From: Mesostigma viride
Lineage: Eukaryota > Streptophyta > Mesostigmatophyceae > Mesostigmatales > Mesostigmataceae
Direction of reading: 5' to 3'
NCBI GenBank assembly: GCA_009746045.1
Contig: RPFO01000154.1
Location: forward strand, 9,072,701 to 9,136,700
Length of the DNA stretch: 64,000 nucleotides
The stretch's first letter is position 1. Each line of letters begins with the position of its first letter. Below the pieces are notes generated by a model that ran no database searches, was not told the origin of the DNA, and saw only the letters and a program-made list of their open reading frames with translations. Position numbers and translations under genes: made by a program. Shown here piece after piece: positions 12,257 through 22,600 of this stretch.

Positions 12257-13145
12257 TTAATCACCGGGGCGGGGAGCTGGTCAGGTCCAAAGGCGGCGTA
12301 GAAGCGGAGTTGCTTGGCGGCGGTGCTCAGCTCGAGCTCGGTGAACGGCGGTAGCTCGTTGGGGTCGGCCAGGGGTACCGTCAGGGCTGGGTACGTGTAG
12401 TCCTGCTCAGCGGCGGGCGGCGTGGGCGGCGCAGGGACGTCCGCAGGCGCTACAGTGCCAGGCGCGCGGCCGCCAAAGGGCCAAGCGGCGGAGGCGGCGG
12501 GGGGGGCGCCGAGCAGCCGGGACTGGGAGGAATACCACTGGACGAGCTGCTAGCTGCTGCGGTGAGCCAGAGAGCGTCCGCGGCGCCGGCTGCGCGCCGC
12601 CGGCGGGCCGCTGGGCGTGACCCAGGCGGGTCCAGGCGTACTTGCCGTGCTGGTCCTTGAGGTGGGCGAAGTACTCGCGGACATGGAGGTCCTCTTGCTC
12701 CTTGCATGGTCGCCTGCCGGATGGCCGAGTGGTAATCGGCTTTGAGGCGGGCGTAGCGGGCGGGGTCGCGGTTGTCGCGCAGGGCTAAGTTGCCGGGCCT
12801 GGATGACGGCGGGGAGCCGGTGCAGGCTGGTGAAGCGGGGCGGGCGGCGGGGGGGCAGCAGGGCCCCGGCCGCGGGCAGCTTGCCGGCGAGGTGCCGAAG
12901 GGCCGAGGCCGGGCCGGCAGCGAACAGCTGGGCGTGGCTGGCCGGGATGTCCAGCGCGTCTACGAACGCCTCTGCCGCGCGCTTGTGGGCGCGTTTTTCA
13001 GGGGGAAGTCCTCCAGAGCTTCGTCAGATTTCTCAAGCAACTGCAGTGTGCGCAAATCAGGTGGTGCCATGTGCTTACGAAAGGGCGAGGGGAATCGCAG
13101 GCGGATGCGGGCGGTGACGATGTCCATCAGGGTTAATGCTCCGTG
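12257..13145 (-). pseudogene. LINE B, end of endonuclease and N-terminal RT linker
   Basis: The minus strand encodes TARIRLRFPSPF after the endonuclease, then PPDLRTLQLLEKSDEALEDF and a GC-rich linker with frame breaks, then sequence just before the RT core (QLRF..GPDQL). The same segments appear in order at 26940-27790 on the plus strand. Confidence 0.82.
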
Positions 13146-13190
13146 ACTCCCAACGGGAGCATGCACGAGTCTAATTAATTAATTAATTAA
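13139..13190. repeat. GCTCCGTGACTC hairpin followed by a TTAA run
   Basis: GCTCCGTGACTCCCAACGGG continuing AGCATGCACGAG, then (TTAA)n. A near-identical block lies at 23277-23323. In both places it sits at a boundary of inserted material. Its function is unknown. Confidence 0.75.
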
Positions 13191-14038
13191 TGGTGCCGCA
13201 GCAGACCCGAGGCTTGCCGTAATAATATGTATGCCGGTTTCCAGGGTTTCCGCATGAAAGTTGGGTGAGAAACTGGAAAAATCTACGTTTCCTTTGCCCC
13301 AGTACCTCGATCAACAAACTCGTAGAAACCAAATTATCAACCTTTGAATGCATCATCATGGTCGTGCCACCCAACAGCCACTGAAATTCGCGCGAAAACT
13401 GGCGAGATCTACCTGCCGCCATCGCCGTGTGTCGTCTTCACCTTCGTCCCGCGAAAATGCCTAATTTCAGTGGTACATATTTCAAAGAGACAACCAGCGC
13501 AGGCCAGAAATCGGGAGAATCCGGACCATGGTAGCTCGAGCCTGCCGTTATCTTTTCCGCGTTTTCGAGTCGTTCAGGATGATGAAGATGAATGGTGATG
13601 GAAATGTGTATCCTTGTGCATTGAAATTATGGCTGGCTTACGTGTGGAGCGACTAGATGACCTAGACGGTGGGGCCGGAAACAGCATGCTTGATCAGGGC
13701 GTGTGTTTCTAGCCTAACTGGCCGGGAGTGTCTAGTGGTGAGCACCATTGCTGCGATCGCTCTCCCACCATTTACGAGGAAATACCCGCAAATGGAAAAC
13801 CACTGAAAAGGTCTAGCTAGTCAGTCATCACGTTAGCCATGCCATGATTCCAAACGTCCAAGAACTGCACACGGTGCAAAGGCAAAAAGCCGGAGGACAG
13901 CACTTTCAAATGTGCGGCGGGAACCAAAAGCCCGCGGATGCCAGAAAACATCGTGTTGCGGCAGCGACGCGACGATGTGGACAACGAATCCAGTGCCAAG
14001 CTCGGAACGGCCGCAAAGGAGATCTGGCATCACAGGGT
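13191..14038. other. Intergenic, no supported gene
   Basis: Short ORFs only. The last 200 bases may be 3' flank of the Penelope-like fragment. Nothing else was recognised. Confidence 0.45.
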
Positions 14039-14788
14039 TCAGATGTGCGGAGATACTATGCGATCCAGCCGGTCCACGACCTGTTTGTAGAGCTTGTGCC
14101 AAGGGGCAGCACCGAACAGATGTGGGTGACGTTGCAAAAAACATCGGACTTGACGGAGCATAATGGCTCGGTCATAGTCTTTGACCAATAAACGCTGCAA
14201 GAGTTCAACAAGAGTCGTGATGAAATCAACACGATAAGAACAAAGACGGGAAAAACGATGTAACTGAGAAAGAACAACACCATATTTTGCTGTGTGGGAA
14301 AGGAGACTGTGAATATCGGGGTAACGAATAAAAGGAATTTGCTGGTATTTAGGATCCTTGCGCTTATCATAGATAGCCGTACGCCAGCCCTTCTTGTTAT
14401 GGGTAATGTTAAGATCGAGGTAATTGCAATGAGTATCCTCCGACGTGAGCTTTAATGTGAGGGACGCTTGCGGGTAGATGCCAGGCAGACCAGCGGTGAT
14501 ATACAAATGGGTTGCGAAATCAGGGTTGTCGAAAGCGATGACATCATCAATGTATCGACATGTATGGATAAAATGCCTGATGAGAACATCATCGTTTGAG
14601 GCAATGAGATTCTCCATGAATGCAAGCTCATAAGTGTATAGATAGAGGTTTGCAAGGAGCCCGGCACAGTTAGTGCCCATAGGGATGCCGATAGCTTGTT
14701 GGTATACATTGCCCGCAAAACAGATGAAGGTGTTATCAACAAGATAAGAGATCCAATGGACAAGGTCATATTTGTTTGCAGCTGTCAC
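14039..14788 (-). pseudogene. Penelope-like reverse transcriptase fragment
   Basis: A 249-codon open frame without the usual N-terminus. Motifs: AIGIPMGTNCAGLLANLYLY, CRYIDDVIAF (catalytic box YIDD), NYLDLNIT and TAIYDKRKDPKYQQIPF. This arrangement (GIPMGTNCA, then RYIDD, then YLDL, then YDKR) is widespread among Penelope-like RT proteins and differs from the LINE RTs in this window (YADD). No GIY-YIG endonuclease is visible. The stretch starting at 14788 is probably a 5' truncation point. Confidence 0.65.
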
Positions 14789-15265
14789 AAAAAAATACCA
14801 AAAATACCAGGATTTTTTCTTGAATTCTATGAGATGTTTCTGACCTGTGCTGAAAGTTTCAGACTGAAAATCGCATGTTTAATAGGCTTGCCAGTTGTCA
14901 GATTACAACGCGATACATCGCGTTCTAACCCTACAACGCGATGTATCGCGTTGTAAAAAAACACGGGTTAATCATGAAAACGAGAAACGAGAAAGATACG
15001 CCTCGAGCCAATGGTAGAAAAAATGTAGCTCATCATCAACACTACGTCACTATGCCTAATTGCAGCAAAAGTAACTCGTACAAATGCCGCTGGCAGCAGC
15101 GTTCCTGTTGCGACACTATCGACTAGAGAGAAAACGTCATGAAATGACTAGGGCTTAGAAATAGGCAAGCTGCCACAATTGATAGCGACGTGGCAAGCTT
15201 CCTGAACACAACTGCCAATAGCACACAGGTGACTACTTCAGACACATGCCATTGGACGAAGCATA
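14789..15265. repeat. Intergenic with two inverted CGCGATACATCGCG hairpins
   Basis: At about 14906-14956 the sequence TACAACGCGATACATCGCG and its inverted counterpart TACAACGCGATGTATCGCG form two strong stems (10 bp, 4-nt loop) separated by TTCTAACCC. The rest holds no recognisable gene and leads into the 3' end of the LRR gene. Confidence 0.55.
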
Positions 15266-17674
15266 TCACTTGATGAAGCGAGTAAAGCGGCAATCAGTGG
15301 CAAGAACGCCCGTGGTCATGTAGTCCTTTGTGTCTCCCTCCACCGGGTACCTACTATTCGGGTTGGCATATGACTGGCCCAGGATGCCATGCACATCGGC
15401 ACTGTTGTCAAACTGCTTGACTTGCAGGTTTAGGAAATTGGTGCTTGGGCCTGCGCCTTGCTCCCAAAAGGCAGCTCGCACCACCTCTACCTCAGTGACC
15501 ATCACTCTAGGGATGGCGACAAGCACCCTGGTCCTGGAACGGGTGACGATGACCCCAGATGGAAGCTTCATGGTTGCTTGGCGCCCTAGCAGCAGCTCCC
15601 CGTTGATCCGCACAGTGCCAAAGGAGACGGCAAAGGCAGTTCCTGGCGCAGCCTTGGCATCGATCAGGATGCGGTCGGTGCCGTACAGGATTCCAATCTG
15701 GTCCATCCACGTGCGCGTGTCAGGCTGGGAGGCGGAAACTGCTTGCACGCTGTTGACAGCGCCAACGAACCGCGCGTTTATCTGCACCTGTTTGTCAGTC
15801 ACGATGCAGTAGCTGTGGCCAGCAACACCGTTCCAGTCAAACTTGAGCCCCGTGGCCGTGGTGAAGTGGGGATCTGATTGAACCGATGCCAGGGGGGGGG
15901 TGTCAAAGACCGCCTGGACCTGGACATCCACGGCGGTCCCGACGAGCGCGAAAACAACCTCTGCCATGCGGTCCCTCCCCTGCTGTGAGTTTAGCAAGTC
16001 CCGCACATGCTCGCCTTGGGGGCCAGATTCCACGTAGGCACGCAACGCCAGCAGGATGTCACCACCATCTGCCAGCAGCTTGCGACGCCGGCGGTCGTCA
16101 TCACTGTCATCACTATCACTGGTTGGGTCATCCTCGCCCGTAGAAGTATTCATTGGTGGCTCCCACAGTGCCAGCTCGATCGCGCATGCTGGAAGGCCTA
16201 GGAAGGCGTCACTGGCCAGCGCGGCGCTGATGTTAGCGAGGCTGATGCTAGTCGTGGTGCAGTTGATCAGGGACAGGGAGATGAGTGCGTTGACGTGGAG
16301 TGGTGAGGGGCACACAGAGTTGTTGTCGTGGATGAAGTCCCTATCCGAGAAGTAGCAGGACGGGTTGAGCCTGTAACAATTGGCATTGCCAACACAGTCT
16401 GGGGTGGCCGCTGGGCAGTTCCAATCCACATCTGGAGCGCTGGCTGTGTCGAAACAAGCTGGGCAAGAAGGCCCATAGTTGCCCCCTGCCCAGACTGTTA
16501 GGCCGGCACGACTGGGCATCGGCCCGCAGATTAGAGGATTATCTCTCACACCCAAAAGTTTGAGGGTTGGCAATTGCCCTAGCTCCGGTGGGATGGTGCC
16601 GACCAGTCGGTTCCCCTCTAGCGTCAGCCAAAAGAGGGATTGCAATTGCCCCAGTTCCGGTGGGATGGTGCCGCTCAGTTGGTTCACCTCCAGGTGAATC
16701 TGAAAGATGCTTTGAAATTGCCCCAGCTCCGGCGGGATGGTGCCCATCAGTTGGTTCTCATTTAGCAGAAGAGTTGTAAGGGATTGCAATTGCCCCACCT
16801 CCGGTGGGATGGTGCCGACCAGTTGGTTACCTCTTAGAATCAGAGATCGGAGGGATTGCAATTGCCCCAGCTCCGGTGGGATGGTGCCGTTCAGTCGGTT
16901 CCCATCTAGCGCCAGATATGTGAGGGATTGCAATTGCCCCAGCTCCGGGAAAATGGTGCCCGTCAGTTGGTTGTCACCCAGCGTGAGTTCTTGGAGGGAT
17001 TGCGACAATCCCAGCTCCGGTGGGATGGTGCCGCTCAGTTGCTGGTAAAATAGCGACAGAGATTGGAGGGATTGCAATCGCCCCAGCTCCGGTGGGATGG
17101 TGCCGCTCAGTTGGTTCTCTTCTAGCGACACTACTGTCAACTTTGTCAACGCGCCCAGCTGACTCGAGAGGGTACCCGAAAGGTCACTTGCGCCCATCCA
17201 GATTTCAGTTACGCGTCCACTTTCATCGCATGCGATAAAAGTTTGCCAGTCCCCCTGGCAGAAGTCCACGCTAGTGCTGGGCAGCTCAGTTGCCGCATTG
17301 GTGAAGGCTTGAACTTGAGCTAGCAGCGCCGCACCGTCATCCGCATCGACATTTACCAGAAGTCGCCGTTGTGTTTGTGCCACGCGGCCCATATTCTTCG
17401 AGTCACCTCCAGCTTCTGCTGCCTGCATTCCTGTAGTCAGATCAGTCACAATATCACCTTTGTTCACGTGGCCGGTGTGAGGTGCGCCCCGCAAATGACC
17501 CGCAGAGATAGCGTAGTAGTTGCCAGCGTCAGCGTCCTCTACGACCGCTAGAGTTCCGACGTCGTCAGCTGACTTTGACTGCGAGGCGACGGCCGCGGCG
17601 GCAACAACATGCCACGAAAACAGCAAGATGCCCGCCACGAAAGCGGCCATGATCCTGCAAACCGCGGGTGTCAT
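15266..17674 (-). CDS. Secreted leucine-rich-repeat protein with C-terminal SDPHF domain
   Basis: Intact single-exon gene of 802 codons from the ATG at 17674. Residues 1-30 form a signal peptide (hydrophobic AAFVAGILLFSW, then an Ala-rich stretch). From about 165 to 410 there are roughly ten 24-residue plant-type LRRs with the core LSGTIPPELGQLQSL. A Cys-rich segment follows (about 425-500), then an acidic, Asp/Ser-rich linker with RRRRKLL. The last 200 residues begin SDPHFTTATGLKFDWNG and resemble secreted plant and algal domains of the root-cap/LEA-like type (von Willebrand D-like). Potential N-glycosylation sites are present. It is probably an extracellular or wall-associated binding protein. 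The very uniform repeats suggest recent expansion. There is no kinase or membrane anchor, so it is not a receptor kinase. Confidence 0.88.
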   Translation of the reverse strand: MTPAVCRIMAAFVAGILLFSWHVVAAAAVASQSKSADDVGTLAVVEDADAGNYYAISAGHLRGAPHTGHVNKGDIVTDLTTGMQAAEAGGDSKNMGRVAQTQRRLLVNVDADDGAALLAQVQAFTNAATELPSTSVDFCQGDWQTFIACDESGRVTEIWMGASDLSGTLSSQLGALTKLTVVSLEENQLSGTIPPELGRLQSLQSLSLFYQQLSGTIPPELGLSQSLQELTLGDNQLTGTIFPELGQLQSLTYLALDGNRLNGTIPPELGQLQSLRSLILRGNQLVGTIPPEVGQLQSLTTLLLNENQLMGTIPPELGQFQSIFQIHLEVNQLSGTIPPELGQLQSLFWLTLEGNRLVGTIPPELGQLPTLKLLGVRDNPLICGPMPSRAGLTVWAGGNYGPSCPACFDTASAPDVDWNCPAATPDCVGNANCYRLNPSCYFSDRDFIHDNNSVCPSPLHVNALISLSLINCTTTSISLANISAALASDAFLGLPACAIELALWEPPMNTSTGEDDPTSDSDDSDDDRRRRKLLADGGDILLALRAYVESGPQGEHVRDLLNSQQGRDRMAEVVFALVGTAVDVQVQAVFDTPPLASVQSDPHFTTATGLKFDWNGVAGHSYCIVTDKQVQINARFVGAVNSVQAVSASQPDTRTWMDQIGILYGTDRILIDAKAAPGTAFAVSFGTVRINGELLLGRQATMKLPSGVIVTRSRTRVLVAIPRVMVTEVEVVRAAFWEQGAGPSTNFLNLQVKQFDNSADVHGILGQSYANPNSRYPVEGDTKDYMTTGVLATDCRFTRFIK

Positions 17675-18189
17675 GATACTCGTCTGGGAATCGGTCCCCC
17701 CAAGGACGCCATTACCAAGCCAAGCCTAGCTGGGAAGTAGGCTGCGCCCAAATGTTGGACAGTGTTGGACTGGAAGGTTGGCGGCCGGTTCCCGACCGGT
17801 TCCTCACCTGTCGGGCCCGCCGTCCAACAATTGTCCAACATTCGGGGCCTTCCTGCCCCGAATGTTACAGGACTACTTCGTTCCAGCAGTAAATAAACTA
17901 ATAACCAAGACAGAACCGGAAATTCAAGGGATAATTCTTGGGAAATTCGATGATTATTAGAAAGAGCTGCAAAATTATCAGCGGATTCTGGTTCTGCAAC
18001 TTCTGAGCGTTTCATAAGCGCATAGGCGTTAGGATGAACAGCTCAGCCGGACCTGAACAGAGGTGAACTAGCAAAGTCGCAGCTGCGCATCCTTGCTATC
18101 AGCCTATCACCAGATCATCCCGCAGCGCCCAGCCTCGCCGCATCCAGAAATGGTACGAAATCCCGTACTTTGAGTGCCCTTGACTGCAG
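17675..18189. promoter_or_regulatory. Upstream region of the LRR gene
   Basis: No coding sequence recognised. At 17755-17850 several short inverted motifs occur (GTTGGAC, GGCGGCCGG, TGTCCAAC repeated in both orientations), which could be regulator sites or a cruciform. No canonical TATA box could be assigned. Confidence 0.35.
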
Positions 18190-18740
18190 CTGAATCGGGC
18201 TTGACGCCTATCCTATTAGCCTTTCACCTGTCACCGCCACACCGCACGTGTGTGTGCCCACCTTCATTAGGATTCGCTGATACTCATTTCCCCTCTCACC
18301 TCTTTGGTCCGTAATTGGCTAATAAAATATACCCATTCCCCCGAAATCGGGCTTGACGAGAAATCAAGTAACGTGCGTGTTTGCAACTTGCCCGTTGAAA
18401 CTCTACGGCGGAGCCAATTTTCGGAAGAACCTCACCCTTATGCTTGCAAATTCGGGACAAATTCGGTGGATGGATGGATGGATGGATGGATGGATGGATG
18501 GATGGATGTATGGATGGATTGACGGATTTTCAATTTTTCATCCCCTATTCCTATGTTTTCTCACGTGTACGGCCTTATAAGCTTCGCCAATTCTGGCGAA
18601 CCTAACGGTTCTTCCGAAAATTGGCTCCGCCTGATAAATACCCATTTACCTGGCTATATTTGGAATAAACGTACACCTATTTACCTGGAAATACCCATTT
18701 ACCCGGAAATCGGGCTTGACGAGAGCTGTCGAATGCCGTA
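18190..18740. repeat. Composite repeat with TCGGGCTTGACG boundaries
   Basis: AATCGGGCTTGACG-type sequence occurs at about 18193, 18348 and 18708. The segment 18217-18345 recurs almost unchanged at 44687-44805 inside the hAT-like element. A fold-back element lies within it (18407-18631). It contains no gene. Confidence 0.75.
18407..18631. mobile_element. Fold-back (MITE-like) element, 225 bp
   Basis: Perfect 25-bp terminal inverted repeats at 18407-18431 and 18607-18631; the outermost bases are GGCGGAGCC and GGCTCCGCC. The centre holds a (GGAT)n run (18473-18520) and a small inner hairpin. There is no obvious target duplication. Confidence 0.75.
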
Positions 18741-19011
18741 CTGTACAGAACTAGAAGTCCGTCAGAGTAGGAGGGGCTGGGCTGCTAGCCTAATTCTACC
18801 GTTAAGTTACGTTCCCGCTTTAAGTTACGACGCCCATAATTTGGCGGCGATGGTAACTTGAAGCGGGAATGACTGTACTGTATTGCGATTGCGATGTTCC
18901 GCGAATGAATGATGGTCCTTTCGGGACCCTTGACCTTTCAGCAGAGTCATGGGTTCTTGGCCTGGGGCGGTGGGGCCTGACCTGATCAGTGACCTGGGGC
19001 CTGGCGCATGA

Positions 19012-19195
19012 GTCAGTCAGTCAGTCAGTCAGTCAGTCAGTCAGTCAGTCAGTCAGTCAGTCAGTCAGTCAGTCAGTCAGTCAGTCAGTCAGTCAGTTAG
19101 TCAGTCAGTTGCCACCAGTTATCCGACAGAGCTGGCGCATGAGTTCATCAGACCAACTACAGCTGTAACGGCTGGAATTCAGAAGCATTCAGCCT

Positions 19196-19228
<33 letters not shown>
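19012..19228. repeat. Microsatellites (AGTC)n and (AAC)n
   Basis: About 24 units of AGTC at 19012-19110, then (AAC)n at 19197-19228. The first is almost uninterrupted, suggesting recent expansion. They lie about 0.4-0.6 kb upstream of the ciliary-like gene. Confidence 0.95.
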
Positions 19229-19641
19229 TCAGCCTACTGGAAGAAGACGTGCGGCGTGGGATACAACTGACTAAGTAAATAACTAAAAATAAGAAGACCT
19301 ACTTGCCTTCTGACGGACGCACAGAGTATATTCTATTCTCAGCCGGCACGCACGTGGACCATTATTTTTGGGTTTTGGACTCCATCAGCCAGCACTGCGA
19401 CGCAAGCGCTCTATATAACCAGTGCCAGACCGAGCACTGCAATGTCTTTGTTTATAGCACGAAACGCGACGATCGATCATTTGACGACCCTCCATCAAAG
19501 AACTGCGCATCAGGATTCAAACTTGCGTATTCTTGTCTTTGGGCGACGTATAGCGCGGAGTTTTCGGAGTTGTGTAGGATTTCCACCATGCTCAGATTGC
19601 TAGAATGACTAGAGAATTGTAAGGAGTAAACACTTCACACC

Positions 19642-22600
19642 ATGAATAACAATCAGCTCACCGAGAAGGCTCTCAGGGATGTCTTTTCTGTCCCGTCCTA
19701 CATATCGGTTGGATCAAAAGACACCCCTGTTGAGTACTGTGTAAAATCTCGTAAGTTTGCCTCCTGTGCCTGTTAATCTTGGCTAATGTTGGAAGGATAA
19801 CCGTGCTTGGACGTACCTGGCGAGCCGGTTATGCGCCTCGCTAATACCGGTGGCTCGTTTTGCAGTTGTTGGTCACTTTTGAACAGATAAGCCTGTCACC
19901 ATTTGTATGAAAGTGATCTGCTGATTGCGGCGTGTGAGTAAAGCACGCACAATATACTGGCTGACTTTTTCGCTTGCTGTTGTTTAAAGGGAGTGCTGTA
20001 CTGGGATCCTAATAAGACCGTATTTGTCTTGCTTCTCCTGTGTCACGCCCGCAGCCACCCGGTCAGCTCACGCGGGAAAGCAGTTTCTAACGACAGGACC
20101 AAAAGCCGGAAATACACCTGACGCATTTCTGGAAAAGAAACACAATTGGATTGCTGATGTAAGTAATGTGGAGCTCTCTGGCTTCTTAATACTGTCACCC
20201 TGCGTAGATTTTGCTGGTTGTTGCTGGTACGGGGACCCGGTAGCAGCTTGCCCACATAAGGTTTTGAAAACGCCAGTGACCTTTCATATAGACAGTTGCC
20301 ACCCTGGCTATCCCTGCAGTGTGTTCAAACTGAAATTTCAGCTTGCCAGCATATTTGTGGGACCTGCATTCAATGCGTCTCATTCCTGTGGCTGGTGCAG
20401 CCTCCTGTGTCAATTAGGGATGTCTGCGTGCATGCCCAGACGGTTATTTGGCTCCCAGATGGCCCAATTAGCCAGCGGTGCTAAAGAACCTGAAGCCTTT
20501 CTTACAGGCTGGCTTGGATCTATTTTGCATGCAGCTGGTCCCCACCTGGCGGCACGCCTCGCTTCCTATCCCCTTGTCCTCGCAACATGTGTGGACACCC
20601 GCCCATGGGGTGTTGCATGATGCCCGTTATTACTACCAGCATGTCCTGATAGGCACAGGGGGGGCAATAGGTTTTAGTGGAGTAGGTATTGGGGGGTCGG
20701 TACGGTGCAGTATGGGCACATGAGGCAGCATCATGTGCGCCGGCAGCACTGGGAGGTAGAGTCATGCGGTCCCCCTCGGTCTGCACCCCCCAGGCGGTGC
20801 ACCGCTTCTGCTGGTGCCATGGAGAAGTGAATGAGACCACAGCTGGCATCCCCCCTCACCGCGTGCTTACCTGAGATGCTTGCGTCCCTCTGCCACCACC
20901 ACCACCACCACCAACACCAACACCAACACACCAACACACCACCACCACCACCCACCACCACCCACCACCAACAACAACACCAACACCAACACCAACACCA
21001 CCAACACCAACACCAACACCACCAACACCAACACCACCAACACCAACACCAACACCACCAACACCAACACCAACACCAACACCAACACCAACACCAACAC
21101 CAACACCAACACCAACACCAACACCAACACCAACACCAACACCAACACCAACACCAACACCAACACCAACACCAACACCAACACCAACACCACCACTACC
21201 ACCACCACCGCCGCCACCGCCGCCACCACTACCACCACCACCGCCGCCACCACCACCAACACCACCACCACCAACACCACCAACACCAACACCAACACCA
21301 ACACCAACACCAACACCAACACCAACACCAACACCAACACCAACACCAACACCAACACCAACACCAACACCAACACCAACACCAACACCAACACCAACAC
21401 CAACACCAACACCAACACCACCAACACCAACACCACCAACACCAACACCAACACCACCCTGCAGGGGGCCCCCTACGTGGACAAGCTGAGCTATCAGAAT
21501 GAGCAGAAGGAGAAGAAGAAGGGCTTCTACTCGGGGGACTTCAAGCGGCGGGACGAGTTCTCCAACACCTTCCGCACGGAGCAGTACCGGGAACAACTCA
21601 AGGTGGGGAGGGGGGATGGGAACAGCTCAAGGCGGGGAGGGGGGGTGGGAACAGCCCAAGGTGGGGAGGGGGGGCAGGAACAAGTTATGGTGGGGTGGGG
21701 GGCGGGAACAGCTCCAGGCGGGGAGGGGGGCGGGAACAGCTCAAGGTGGGGGAGGGGGGCGGGAACAGCTCAAGGTGGGGAGGGGGGAGGGGAACAGCTC
21801 AAGGTGGGGAGGTGGGGCGGGAACAAGTCATGGTGGGGAGGGGGGTGGGAACAGCTCAAGGTGGGGAGGTCGGGCGGGAACACTTGATGGTGGTGGGGGG
21901 TGCAGGAACAGCTTAAGGTGGGGAGGGGGGGCCGAGAACGGTGATGGTGGTGGGGGGGGGCGCATGCAGTGTGTGGCTTTGGTGGGGGCCAGTTCATGGT
22001 TGGCATGGGATGGGGTGGGTGGGGTGGGTGCCTGTGAGCGGGCCAGCTAGTGAGGGCAGTGGTGGTGGAGCATGGCTGTGGGCTGTGGGCATTTGGATGG
22101 AATGCTTTGGAACGCGCTCGACCGCGTGGGCGTACAGAGGGGCCTTGTGGACGCGCTAGCCGGGGACACGACCGATAAGTATAGAGAAATAGGTACGGTT
22201 TCATACCGCTTCACCATGGTGTAACTTGTAATCGAAAGAGTCGCCCCCCCCCTCCCGCTCTCGCTCTGGCTCTCTCCCCAACCCCCGCACCCGCCTCCAC
22301 CTCCACCCCCACATCCATCCCCACCCCACCCCCACAGCGACCCCCACCCCCATCCCTTACCCCTCCTCCTCCCACCCCTGCGTTCCATGTCTCACATTCT
22401 CCTGTCCATGCGGATGTTGCTCCACGATTGTGCACCCACCCACGCGTCACTGGGGAACGATGCTTTGATTTGCGTCGCCACTGCACCGCCTGCCCCTTGC
22501 GTGTGCCAGAAAGAGCACAAGCAGTCGAAGAAGGCGCTGAGCGAGCTGCAGGCGGACCTGGCCACACGGCGCACCTTTTCGGGGACGATGGAGCGCACCA

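Larger units (their letters stand above)
9230..13145 (-). mobile_element. LINE family B copy, interrupted by a TTAA element
   Basis: The minus-strand LINE sequence runs 13145-12257, stops at a TTAA, and resumes at 10333-9230 with the reading order preserved. Comparison with the family B copies at 26640 and 29377 shows the junction was a single TTAA (CAGCTTAATCAC). The 5' end is truncated inside the endonuclease. Numerous frameshifts make it a pseudogene. Confidence 0.88.

Noticed and set aside
20831-21887. Long ORFs through the CACCAA array (Thr-Asn, His-Gln, Val-Leu, Gly-Val repeats)
   Set aside because: A 6-bp repeat is open in all frames it does not stop in. Several frames on both strands are open at once.
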